Source: Candidatus Omnitrophota bacterium (lineage in GTDB: Bacteria; Omnitrophota; Gorgyraeia; Gygaellales; Profunditerraquicolaceae). From it: a stretch of 8,611 nucleotides of DNA. Location of the stretch: positions 1 to 8,611 of the forward strand of contig JAFGET010000136.1 of the NCBI GenBank assembly GCA_016931435.1. The letters run 5' to 3'. The notes below the pieces were generated by a model. It was not told where the DNA came from. It did no database searches and saw only the letters and a list, made by a program, of their open reading frames with translations. A program made the translations under genes and the position numbers. Position 1 is the first letter of the stretch, and each line of letters starts with the position of its first letter. Shown here in pieces: positions 1 to 6,682 of the stretch.

Positions 1-789
1 CCGGGTATCTGAATCAGCGTTGCCTGTATCCTTGACTTCCAAAGGCGGCTTTATGATGATCTTTACCCGCGGCCCTTTTATGCGCGTATAAAAAACCGGG
101 ATCAGGGCGCATCCGTATTTTTGCGCCAGCCTCACCGCCCCCTGCGGCATGGAAGCATCTTTATCGAAAAACTTGACATTCAGGCCGCTTCTCCCGCCCT
201 GGTCGGCGCTCATGCCTACGGCTTCGTTATTTTTAAGTACTTGTATCAACTGCGAAAGCTGGTTCTCTCTTTCTATGAACTTGCAGCCTTTTTGTCCGCG
301 ATAATGATTTAAGATCTTGCTTAAGCGCGCAAATCTCTGTTCCGCGACAAATAAATTAAAAGGAAAACCCACGCAGGCGCAGATAATATTGGAAAGTTCC
401 CAGCTGCCTTCATGCATCCCCACCAGAACAACGCCCTTACCGCGTCTAAACCCCTGCCGGATATGTTCAAGCCCCTCAATAGTGATATATTTTTTCACAT
501 ATTCGTTATCAATAAGAGGGATAAGGAATATTTCTATGAGGTTTTGGCCGTAGGCGCGGTAAAAATCTTTTGTGACTTTACTGATCTGGCGCAGGGATAA
601 TTTTCCGGCAAACGCCGTCTTGATGTTGACATAAGCCTGCGCCTTGTGTTTCAGGTCAAAATAGTAGAATAGTTCTCCCAGCCGGCGGCCTAAGAAAAAG
701 CTAAAGCCCTTCGGCAACAGCCTTATCAGGGGGCCAAGGATCCTAAAGAGCAAAGACCCTGCGTAATCTATTATGGAATCCTTCTTCAT
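1..789 (-). CDS. Lipid A biosynthesis acyltransferase, LpxL/HtrB family (3' end outside window)
   Basis: I translated the reverse complement by hand. It is open for 263 codons from an ATG at 787-789 and leaves the window without a stop, so the C-terminus is missing; family members are usually about 290-310 residues. The family transfers a secondary acyl chain from acyl-ACP onto the lipid A precursor at the inner membrane. The HX4(D/E) catalytic motif is visible as HEGSWE (H126, E131), followed by the family block SADQGG (194-199) and the FFDKDASMPQGAVRLA stretch (207-222). The first about 40 residues include a hydrophobic segment that fits a membrane anchor. The start lies inside lpxK, giving a 47-base overlap in another reading frame, which suggests translational coupling; no strong Shine-Dalgarno is visible. 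LpxL versus LpxM or another lysophospholipid acyltransferase cannot be told apart here. Confidence 0.88.
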   Translation of the reverse strand, partial: MKKDSIIDYAGSLLFRILGPLIRLLPKGFSFFLGRRLGELFYYFDLKHKAQAYVNIKTAFAGKLSLRQISKVTKDFYRAYGQNLIEIFLIPLIDNEYVKKYITIEGLEHIRQGFRRGKGVVLVGMHEGSWELSNIICACVGFPFNLFVAEQRFARLSKILNHYRGQKGCKFIERENQLSQLIQVLKNNEAVGMSADQGGRSGLNVKFFDKDASMPQGAVRLAQKYGCALIPVFYTRIKGPRVKIIIKPPLEVKDTGNADSDTR

Positions 790-1852
790 TTTGACTGATC
801 TTAAGTTCAATGCGTAAAATCAAAAGATCCACCCCTAAACCGCTGACATTAAGCCCTAAAAGCCGCGCGGCATCCTTTTCGGTAGTTATCAAGGTGCGGA
901 TATTTTCTCTTTTTGCCTCCCGGGCCATATCCTCCAGGTCTCTTTGCCTGTAATGATAATGGTCATCGAACTTCAGGGATTGTCCTACGGATAATCCTAA
1001 GCCGCTGATTAAATCCCGGAAAGAATCGGGATCAGCGATACCGCAAAATAATGCTACGGGAATATTCAGTAATTTTTCTACTTCATATATTACGCCGGGT
1101 GAACCGAATTTATAAAGACTTGCCGGCTTATGAATAGCCAGAGATATTTCCGCCTTGGGGTTTATCTGGCTTAATAACTCCTCTGTATCCTGTATATCGG
1201 GGTTTAAATTGGTCTTGGTCAAAACAAAGATGTCCGCCCTCCTTAAAGCCGAAAGGGACTCGCGCAAAATCCCTCTTGGCAGGATTTTCTGATTGCCAAA
1301 AGGCGAGACCGCGTCAATCGCTACGATCTCAAGGTCTTTCTTTATCTTCCACTGCTGCAATCCGTCATCTAAAACCACTGCATCCGGAGCATGCTCCTTT
1401 ATAGCCTGTTCTATCGCCTTGACTCTATCTTTGTCCACTATCACAGGGATACCCTTAAGATTCTCCTGCAACATATACGGCTCATCACCCATATTTTCGT
1501 AATTTTGGATTTTGGATTTCCCTGCCTGCCGGCCAGGCAGGGAATTTTGGATTTTTTTCTTATAGCCCCTGCTGATCACAACAACTTTGCGCCCCTGGCC
1601 GCTCAGGTATCTTGAGATATATTCGACCAGGCTTGTTTTTCCCGTCCCCCCTACAGTAATATTGCCCACGCTGATGACCTTACAATCAGCTTTATAAGGC
1701 CTGAGCCCGTAGAAAAAAACCAGACACCTTAACGCTAAGCCGTAAATAAGAGAAAGTAGAAATAGTATACCTTTTAAGCAAGCGGCGACAACGCCGTCTT
1801 TTTTCTCGGTAGCTAGATCATAGAGATAATTTTTTATGCCCACTTTGAACAA
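743..1852 (-). CDS. lpxK: Tetraacyldisaccharide 4'-kinase
   Basis: LpxK phosphorylates the 4' position of tetraacyldisaccharide 1-phosphate to make lipid IVA, on the inner face of the inner membrane. The 369-residue product has an N-terminal hydrophobic helix (about 26-49), the Walker A motif GNITVGGTGKTS (63-74), the conserved SRGY (94-97), the MGDEP block (121-125), a Walker B region DAVVLDDGLQ (157-166), LPRGILRE (191-198) and the late TTEKDAARL block (323-331), all in family order. The start is a TTG directly after an in-frame TAA; an AAGGTGA sequence lies about 13 bases upstream, and a GTG three codons later is the alternative. Residues about 98-117 are encoded by a palindromic repeat element described separately. 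The gene is followed by an overlapping acyltransferase gene, which makes a lipid A gene pair. The family call is secure. Confidence 0.95.
   Translation of the reverse strand: MFKVGIKNYLYDLATEKKDGVVAACLKGILFLLSLIYGLALRCLVFFYGLRPYKADCKVISVGNITVGGTGKTSLVEYISRYLSGQGRKVVVISRGYKKKIQNSLPGRQAGKSKIQNYENMGDEPYMLQENLKGIPVIVDKDRVKAIEQAIKEHAPDAVVLDDGLQQWKIKKDLEIVAIDAVSPFGNQKILPRGILRESLSALRRADIFVLTKTNLNPDIQDTEELLSQINPKAEISLAIHKPASLYKFGSPGVIYEVEKLLNIPVALFCGIADPDSFRDLISGLGLSVGQSLKFDDHYHYRQRDLEDMAREAKRENIRTLITTEKDAARLLGLNVSGLGVDLLILRIELKISQNEEGFHNRLRRVFAL
1501..1558. repeat. In-frame palindromic element inside lpxK
   Basis: A GC-rich inverted repeat has arms TTCCCTGCCTG (1518-1528) and CAGGCAGGGAA (1534-1544) around a CCGGC loop. 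It is flanked by two copies of AATTTTGGATTTT (1501-1513 and 1543-1555), 42 bases apart, i.e. exactly 14 codons. The left flank also holds a tandem heptamer TTTGGAT (1504-1517). In lpxK it is read as IQNSLPGRQAGKSKIQN in the loop between SRGY and GDEP, so IQN is duplicated on both sides. The flanking duplication and preserved frame suggest insertion of a small mobile palindrome, comparable in principle to Rickettsia palindromic elements. Confidence 0.75.
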
Positions 1853-1907
1853 TTAGGGCCAGAATCACCTTTTTTGTCAATCCTGACCCTTCTTTACGAG
1901 TTATTTT

Positions 1908-2180
1908 TTATATTATCTTAAGAAAAACGGCTATCCCTACAAGGATGAAAATGCTTGCTCCGGCATAACGGATGATCTCCGGCTTAAGGTAATTCCCCAG
2001 GGCCGCGCCGAGCAAGACAGAAAGGAACGTCACCACCATATATGCCAAGACAGAACCTGCCCATACCGTTAAAGGCTTGCCTGATTTTGCAGACATCCCG
2101 ATGCCCACTAATTGCGTCTTATCTGCCAGTTCCGCTACAAATACCGCCGATAGGGTCGCCAAAAAGATCTTCCAGTCCAT
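1908..2180 (-). CDS. Small UPF0016 / GDT1-TMEM165 family membrane protein (probable cation transporter)
   Basis: This 90-residue protein has three hydrophobic segments (about 3-18, 38-60 and 70-89). The family signature ExGDK(T/S) appears as ELADKTQL (17-24), with Ala in place of the usual Gly. Full-size UPF0016 proteins carry two such motifs in two three-helix halves and export or exchange Mn2+ or Ca2+. This protein is half that size with one motif, so it would have to act as a homodimer or pair with another half. A clear GAGGAG Shine-Dalgarno (plus-strand 2188-2193) sits 7 bases before the ATG. It lies 51 bases downstream of the GGDEF gene and 55 bases upstream of lpxK. The family call is firm; the substrate is inferred. 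Confidence 0.85.
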   Translation of the reverse strand: MDWKIFLATLSAVFVAELADKTQLVGIGMSAKSGKPLTVWAGSVLAYMVVTFLSVLLGAALGNYLKPEIIRYAGASIFILVGIAVFLKII

Positions 2181-2187
2181 CTTTTAT

Positions 2188-2193
2188 CTCCTC
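2188..2193 (-). promoter_or_regulatory. Shine-Dalgarno of the UPF0016 gene
   Basis: On the minus strand it reads GAGGAG, 7 bases before the ATG at 2178-2180. It confirms that start and the short length of the product. Confidence 0.75.
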
Positions 2194-2231
2194 AATTACT
2201 ATTAAGTTAAACAGTAAGGGTGTAAATGCCG

Positions 2232-3407
2232 CTAAGCCTCCCTCTTCTGCTCATCCAATGCTTCCAATAATTCTTTTTCCGAAACCAACCCCATCTCTTT
2301 GATCACCTCTCCCAAAACCACCCCTCTCTTCCATTGGATCTTAAGGGCCTCATCAAGCTGTTCTTCGGAAATAAGTTTTTTCTTAAGGAGTATCTGGCCC
2401 AGGGGGCTGTGGGAATCCGCTTTGATCTTTTCTTTATCGTAACTTTGTGGGCCGGCCGAGCCTCTCTCTTTAAGGTCTCTTCTGTCTACCATAAATTTAC
2501 TTCCCGGGATGCCTTTTAAGTAACGCTTGATCTCAGCCACCCTTTCATTTATTTCAATAAGGCTTTTGACTGCCTGGGGGTCGGTCTTATTGACTATGGC
2601 TACGGAAACACTCATCAAAGGGATGTTCTGTATCTTGCGGCTCCTGTCCCTGGCGACAATAAAACCCTGGTCCCTGTCTTCCTTTGAATAATGGAAACGC
2701 ATCAATTTATCAAACATGATGATAAAATTCTGGCAGATCTCTTTATATTTATCCGGGGTACTGATAAAGACGAAATCGTCCCCCCCGATATGCCCGATAA
2801 AGTCATCTTTGTTGCCGAAATTATTTACTACCGTATAAAGCATATAGGCAGTCTGCATGATCACCTTATCCCCTTCAAGGTAACCATAGACGTCATTGAA
2901 ATATTTGAAATTATCGATATCCAGGTATCCGAAGGTAAAAGGAAGCCCCCCTTTTATCCTTTCTTTGATGGTCTCCTCGATTATCCTGCCTCCGGGAAAA
3001 CCGGTCAAGGAACTGACGTAAAAACTGTATTGCGACCTTTTGATAGCCATATCGATACGCACGCGCAGATCCAAGGGATCTGGAGGCTTTATCAAATAAT
3101 CATCCACTCCTTGTTTTATATTCAAGAGCTGCTGGCGCAGCTGGCTTTTATTGATCAGGGTGATCACCGGGATAAAGGCGGTCATGAAATCGTTTTTTAG
3201 AAGGCTGCATATCTCAAGCTGGAGTTTATTGGCGGAATGGACATCCACTACGATGACATTAGGCGAGATTTTTTTGATAAGGGTGATGTCGCCTCCGATA
3301 GACTCTTCCAGGTAAACCTCATAACCCCACCCGTCAAAACAGAAATTCAGGACTTCCCTTAAATTCTTATCGGAAGAAATAATAAGGATCTTCTTTATCT
3401 CTTTCAT
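2232..3407 (-). CDS. Receiver-GGDEF protein with C-terminal GspE_N/MshEN-like module
   Basis: Numbering is from the GTG alternative start at 3423-3425; the ATG at 3405-3407 is residue 7 and is preferred because the receiver fold begins there. No good ribosome site is visible for either. Residues about 11-130 form a response-regulator receiver: phospho-acceptor D61 in VIVVD, T89, and K113 in LIKP. Residues about 138-315 form a GGDEF domain with LDIDNFKYFND (168-178) and a signature reading GGDDF (214-218), i.e. Glu to Asp at the fourth position. The product-inhibition I-site keeps D208, but the Arg of RxxD is N205. Residues about 340-393 hold two copies of an LGxxxxxxxLxxxxLxxALxxQ-type motif, resembling the GspE N-terminal/MshEN domain that can bind c-di-GMP; the Arg preceding LG is missing in both copies. 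It probably makes, or merely senses, c-di-GMP. It lies 78 bases downstream of phoU on the same strand. Confidence 0.85.
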   Translation of the reverse strand: MKEIKKILIISSDKNLREVLNFCFDGWGYEVYLEESIGGDITLIKKISPNVIVVDVHSANKLQLEICSLLKNDFMTAFIPVITLINKSQLRQQLLNIKQGVDDYLIKPPDPLDLRVRIDMAIKRSQYSFYVSSLTGFPGGRIIEETIKERIKGGLPFTFGYLDIDNFKYFNDVYGYLEGDKVIMQTAYMLYTVVNNFGNKDDFIGHIGGDDFVFISTPDKYKEICQNFIIMFDKLMRFHYSKEDRDQGFIVARDRSRKIQNIPLMSVSVAIVNKTDPQAVKSLIEINERVAEIKRYLKGIPGSKFMVDRRDLKERGSAGPQSYDKEKIKADSHSPLGQILLKKKLISEEQLDEALKIQWKRGVVLGEVIKEMGLVSEKELLEALDEQKREA

Positions 3408-3485
3408 AATAGATGATTTTACCACAATTCAGGGGTATTTGATACGAGAAAATAAGGGTTCCGGGAGGTAGGACAAAACTGTTTT

Positions 3486-4151
3486 CTAGATGTCTTCGTG
3501 GTGATGTTTGATTACTTTAGCCTCCACCATATAAACTACGTCTTCTGCGATATTGGTGGCGTGGTCGCAGATACGTTCCAGGTGGCGGGCGATAAGAAGA
3601 AGCGGCATGGCGCGGCTGGCGGTACTGGGGTCGCGGCTCATATATTCATTTACTAGCTCTTCTTGGACGCTGTTGCGCAAAGAATCAGCCTGAGAGTCGC
3701 AAGAAATTACTTTTTTAGCCAGTTCCACGTCTTTCTTGATAAAAGAATCGATTGAATCATGCACCATCTGCTGGGCAATAACCGACAATTTCGGTATATC
3801 TATCAGGGGTTTAAGCAACGGCTTATCCACTAATTCTAGAACGCGCTGGCAGATATCAACCGCAAGGTCTGCGATACGCTCAAGCTCGGCGTTCAGCTTC
3901 ATGCCGATAGTAATAAAACGCAGGTCCCCGGCCATAGGCTGATAGCGGGCGACTAGATCGATACACCGCTCATCGATAGCTAATTCCAGTTCATCAATAC
4001 GGGAATCCGTATCGATCACTTCCTGCGCAGTGGGTTTATCGCGGTTTTTCAAAGCCTCCACGGATTTAAAAATCGCCTCCTCAGCCAATGCCCCCATCTT
4101 AAGTATATCTTTATGCAATTCCTTCAATTCCGTATCAATATGCCTGTCCAT
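3486..4151 (-). CDS. phoU: Phosphate transport regulator PhoU
   Basis: PhoU is a cytoplasmic helical protein that links the Pst transporter to the PhoR-type sensor kinase and dampens Pho signalling when phosphate is plentiful. The product is 221 residues, a normal length. It shows the two three-helix PhoU repeats with their metal-cluster motifs, ELERIADLAVDI (89-100) and HLERICDHATNIAEDV (190-205). The ATG at 4149-4151 has an AGGAGGT sequence just upstream and begins the usual PhoU N-terminus (MDRHIDTEL). The frame stays open a further 84 codons upstream into pstB2, but that extension is translated from palindromic intergenic DNA and does not look like PhoU, so it is excluded. The gene is the last of the pst set, separated from pstB2 by 175 bases of structured DNA. 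Confidence 0.96.
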   Translation of the reverse strand: MDRHIDTELKELHKDILKMGALAEEAIFKSVEALKNRDKPTAQEVIDTDSRIDELELAIDERCIDLVARYQPMAGDLRFITIGMKLNAELERIADLAVDICQRVLELVDKPLLKPLIDIPKLSVIAQQMVHDSIDSFIKKDVELAKKVISCDSQADSLRNSVQEELVNEYMSRDPSTASRAMPLLLIARHLERICDHATNIAEDVVYMVEAKVIKHHHEDI

Positions 4152-4154
4152 TTG

Positions 4155-4161
4155 ACCTCCT
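4155..4161 (-). promoter_or_regulatory. Shine-Dalgarno deciding the phoU start
   Basis: On the minus strand it reads AGGAGGT, 3 bases before the ATG at 4149-4151. It is a near-perfect anti-16S match at rather close spacing and argues against the longer upstream frame. Confidence 0.8.
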
Positions 4162-4171
4162 AAATGAGCGC

Positions 4172-4215
4172 ACAATTTACGGAAGCCCGCGGAATGCGGG
4201 ATGAACGTAAATTGT
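4172..4215. repeat. Hairpin upstream of phoU
   Basis: ACAATTTACG (4172-4181) pairs perfectly with CGTAAATTGT (4206-4215), and a second stem CCCGC (4186-4190) / GCGGG (4196-4200) is nested inside. No T-run follows it on the minus strand, so it is not a classical terminator. It may be an RNA stabiliser, a processing site, or part of a larger repeat together with the adjacent structure at 4223-4325. Confidence 0.65.
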
Positions 4216-4222
4216 ATACGCG

Positions 4223-4325
4223 AATTTACTCCGCGCATAGGAGAAAACCTCAACAAGGTTTTCGACTGCTTATACGCAAAGCTAAGTTCAACAGAATTTC
4301 CGATGGCTATGCGAGGAGTTAAATT
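4223..4325. repeat. Long stem-loop element between pstB2 and phoU
   Basis: The outer arms 4223-4240 and 4307-4325 pair over about 17 positions with one mismatch (G4233/A4314) and one bulged T (4320). The cores are CGCATAG / CTATGCG and ACTCC / GGAGT. Inside is a perfect small hairpin GAAAACCT (4243-4250) / AGGTTTTC (4256-4263) with a 5-base loop. The element begins just after the pstB2 stop codon and, with the hairpin at 4172-4215, fills the gap before phoU. It is either a dispersed palindromic repeat or a structured RNA affecting phoU expression; no known RNA family was recognised. Confidence 0.6.
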
Positions 4326-4326
4326 A

Positions 4327-5076
4327 TTATCCGTATCTTCCCGTAATATAATCTTCCGTGCGCCTATCTTTTGGTTTAGTGAATATCTCCTCGGTCTTTG
4401 CAAACTCCACCAGTTCTCCTAAAAGCATAAAACCCGTGTCATCCGATACGCGCGCAGCCTGCTGCATATTATGCGTGACTATTATTATAGTATAGTTTGT
4501 TTTCAGTTCACGCATTAATTCTTCTATGCGCTGCGTGGCCTGGGGGTCAAGCGCAGAACAAGGCTCATCCATCAAGAGTATATCAGGTTTTACCGAGATC
4601 AACCTTGCGATACATAACCTCTGTTTCTGCTCAAGGGATAAGCCCAAGGCGGGCTTATTAAGTTTGTCTTTAAGCTCATCCCATAAGAGCACAGACTTCA
4701 GGCTTTGCTCGGCGGTTTCTTCTGCTTCATACTTATTTGCAAGGCCATGGATCTTCAGGCCAAAAATAACGTTTTCTAACACCGAAAGGGGAAAAGGGTT
4801 TGGCCTTTGAAAGACCATGCCTACTCTCTTGCGTAATTTCACCAGGTCAGTATCCTCATCCAGGATGTTTTCCCGCTCGATCACAACTTCCCCTTTTATG
4901 CGTGCACCTTCGACCAGATCATTCATGCGGTTAAATACCCTAAGCAGGGTTGACTTTCCGCAGCCTGAAGGGCCGATGATCGCGGTGATCTTCTTTGCGC
5001 AAAATAAGGCATGCACATCTTTTAGCGCATGAAAATCACCATACCAGAGATTGAGGCCGCTTACCTTGATATCCAT
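4327..5076 (-). CDS. pstB2: Phosphate ABC transporter ATPase PstB, second copy (degenerate signature motif)
   Basis: This is a 249-residue ATPase subunit of the Pst phosphate importer, on the cytoplasmic face of the membrane. Walker A is GPSGCGKST (35-43), the Q-loop is [10 protein letters not shown] with Q90, Walker B is ILLMDEP (166-172) with E171, the D-loop is SALD, and the H-loop is [11 protein letters not shown] with H202. The C-terminal [16 protein letters not shown] is typical of PstB. The odd point is the signature motif: the family's LSGGQQQR is LSLEQKQR here (146-153), losing both glycines, and I confirmed this codon by codon. The start overlaps the pstB1 stop by one base (TAATG), so the two are translationally coupled and probably made in equal amounts. 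The symbol only marks the gene as the second copy. Confidence 0.94.
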   Translation of the reverse strand: MDIKVSGLNLWYGDFHALKDVHALFCAKKITAIIGPSGCGKSTLLRVFNRMNDLVEGARIKGEVVIERENILDEDTDLVKLRKRVGMVFQRPNPFPLSVLENVIFGLKIHGLANKYEAEETAEQSLKSVLLWDELKDKLNKPALGLSLEQKQRLCIARLISVKPDILLMDEPCSALDPQATQRIEELMRELKTNYTIIIVTHNMQQAARVSDDTGFMLLGELVEFAKTEEIFTKPKDRRTEDYITGRYG

Positions 5077-5822
5077 TATCCGAATTTCCCGCTGATATAA
5101 TCCTCTGTGCGTTTATCTTTAGGGGCAGTAAAGATCTTCTGTGTATCCCCCATTTCGATAAGTTCCCCGCTTAAAAAAAACGCGGTTTTATCCCCTACGC
5201 GCGCTGCCTGTTTGACGTTATTGGTAACTAAGACGATGGTATAGTTTTCTTTCAGCTTGAGCATCGCCTCTTCTACTTTAGCGGTTGAAATAGGGTCAAG
5301 CCCGGAACAGGGCTCATCGAATAATACCACCTGCGGACTTACCGCAAGCGTCCTTGCAATACAAAGCCGCTGCTGCTGGCCTCCGGAAAGTTTAAACGCC
5401 GAAACGCGCAGCCGGTCTTTGACCTCATCCCACAGGTAAGCCTTCTTGAGCGTATCCTCGGTTATTTCTTCCAGTTTCTTTTTGCTTTTTACACCGTGCA
5501 TCCTGGGGCCGTAGGCGACATTGTCGAATATGGATAACGGCAGGGGCAAAGGCAGGGCAAAGACCATCCCGACTTTCTTACGTATCAGCTCCCTATCTTC
5601 TGTCATGATATCTTTTGCATCCATTTCCACTTTTCCGCTCATGCGAAAACCCCGTTCAAGCTCATTTAAACGGTTGAGCATCCTTAAAAAAGTGGTCTTT
5701 CCGCTTCTGGATGGCCCGATAATGCTCAATATCTCATTTGACTCTATTTCTAAGCTCGCCTGAGAGAGCGCATGCACCTGATGAAACCATATATCCAATT
5801 CTCTTATGCTGAATTTTGCCAT
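5076..5822 (-). CDS. pstB1: Phosphate ABC transporter ATPase PstB, first copy (degenerate Q- and H-loops)
   Basis: This 248-residue PstB paralogue lies directly upstream of pstB2. Walker A is GPSRSGKTT (36-44), the signature is the canonical LSGGQQQR (145-152), Walker B is VVLFDEP (165-171) with E170, and the C-terminus [16 protein letters not shown] is typical. Two catalytic-site residues normally invariant in PstB are replaced: the Q-loop MVFQxPNPFP reads [10 protein letters not shown] (Q to A89), and the H-loop VTHN reads VTNN (H to N201). Both were confirmed from the codons. The reading frame is intact and the rest is well conserved, so this is not a decaying pseudogene. The gene starts 14 bases after pstA with a weak ribosome site. 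Its deviations complement those of PstB2, as described in the findings. Confidence 0.94.
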   Translation of the reverse strand: MAKFSIRELDIWFHQVHALSQASLEIESNEILSIIGPSRSGKTTFLRMLNRLNELERGFRMSGKVEMDAKDIMTEDRELIRKKVGMVFALPLPLPLSIFDNVAYGPRMHGVKSKKKLEEITEDTLKKAYLWDEVKDRLRVSAFKLSGGQQQRLCIARTLAVSPQVVLFDEPCSGLDPISTAKVEEAMLKLKENYTIVLVTNNVKQAARVGDKTAFFLSGELIEMGDTQKIFTAPKDKRTEDYISGKFG

Positions 5823-5836
5823 GTATTATCCGGCCT

Positions 5837-6682
5837 TTACCATTTCTTCTTCTTCCTGAATTTATACCTGATCACTACCGCGATAAGATTCATGAACAAT
5901 ACCATGGTCAATAAGACCAAGGCTGTACCGTAGCGGATCTTCTCATCAACATTAGGTACCTGGGTTGAAATGACATAAAGATGGTAAGGAAGCGCCATGG
6001 CCTGGTTAAAAATTGATCTAGGAAGCTGCGGCAGATAGAATGCGGCTACGGTAAATAAGATCGGCGCGGTCTCGCCTGCCGCCCTGCCTAACCCCAAGAT
6101 TGTCCCGGTCAATATCCCGGGGATGGCGTTAGGTAAGACTATATTTCTGATGGTCTGCCATTTACTGGCTCCCAGGGACCAGCTTACTTCCCGGAAAGAA
6201 TATGGAACGCTCTCTAAGGCCTCGCGCGAAGCAGTAATAATAAGCGGAAGGATCATGATCCCTAAAGTCAGGGAGCCTGAAAGTATAGAAGCTCCGAATT
6301 TAAAAAAAACTACAAAAAGCGCAAGGCCAAATAAACCGTAGACTACAGAAGGGACTCCTGCCAAATTTACGATAGCAAGTTTTATAATACGGGTCAAAAA
6401 ATTATCTTTAGCATATTCGCTTAAATAAATTGCCGAAAAAAGCCCTATAGGCAAAGCAAAAATAATCGCGCCTGAAACTAAGTAGAGCGTACCAACGATA
6501 GCCGGGAATATGCCGCCTGCGCGCATGCCTTTGCGCGGGATATCCGAAAGGAATTCCCAGCTTATGCCCGGCAGGCCTTTTTGGATGATGATGGCGATGA
6601 TCAATCCGACAGGGACAATGATCAAAAGCGTAGCCAATAATAAAAAAATGAAAGCGATCTTTTGTGATTTTTTAGAGTTCAT
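5837..6682 (-). CDS. pstA: Phosphate ABC transporter permease PstA
   Basis: PstA and PstC form the membrane channel of the Pst importer. The 281-residue protein has about six hydrophobic segments, at roughly 9-33, 60-88, 102-128, 136-151, 186-213 and 252-271. The cytoplasmic EAA loop that docks on PstB reads EALESVPYSFREVSWSLGAS (154-173), followed by GLGRAAGETAPILFT (197-211), which is typical of PstA. NLAGVPSVVYGLFGL (106-120) is another family block. The ATG overlaps the pstC stop by four bases (ATGA), so the two permeases are translationally coupled. The basic C-terminus (RKKKKW) fits a cytoplasmic end. Confidence 0.96.
   Translation of the reverse strand: MNSKKSQKIAFIFLLLATLLIIVPVGLIIAIIIQKGLPGISWEFLSDIPRKGMRAGGIFPAIVGTLYLVSGAIIFALPIGLFSAIYLSEYAKDNFLTRIIKLAIVNLAGVPSVVYGLFGLALFVVFFKFGASILSGSLTLGIMILPLIITASREALESVPYSFREVSWSLGASKWQTIRNIVLPNAIPGILTGTILGLGRAAGETAPILFTVAAFYLPQLPRSIFNQAMALPYHLYVISTQVPNVDEKIRYGTALVLLTMVLFMNLIAVVIRYKFRKKKKW

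Noticed and set aside
2205..2226. Possible second Pho box upstream of the UPF0016 gene (TTTACA and TTTAACT on the minus strand)
   Set aside because: Only two loose matches about 15-16 bases apart, not the 11-bp period of the pstS box.
2691..3200. 169-codon open frame on the plus strand
   Set aside because: It lies antisense within the receiver-GGDEF gene, whose domains and motifs are clear; the antisense product shows no recognisable family features.
3426..3485. Possible terminator or promoter between phoU and the GGDEF gene
   Set aside because: AAAACAGTTTT after the phoU stop would leave a one-base loop, there is no stable stem plus T-run, and no paired -35/-10 hexamers were found.
4152..4403. 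84-residue N-terminal extension of PhoU in the same open frame
   Set aside because: It overlaps pstB2, is translated from the palindromic gap, has no PhoU similarity, and the ATG at 4149-4151 has its own AGGAGGT site.
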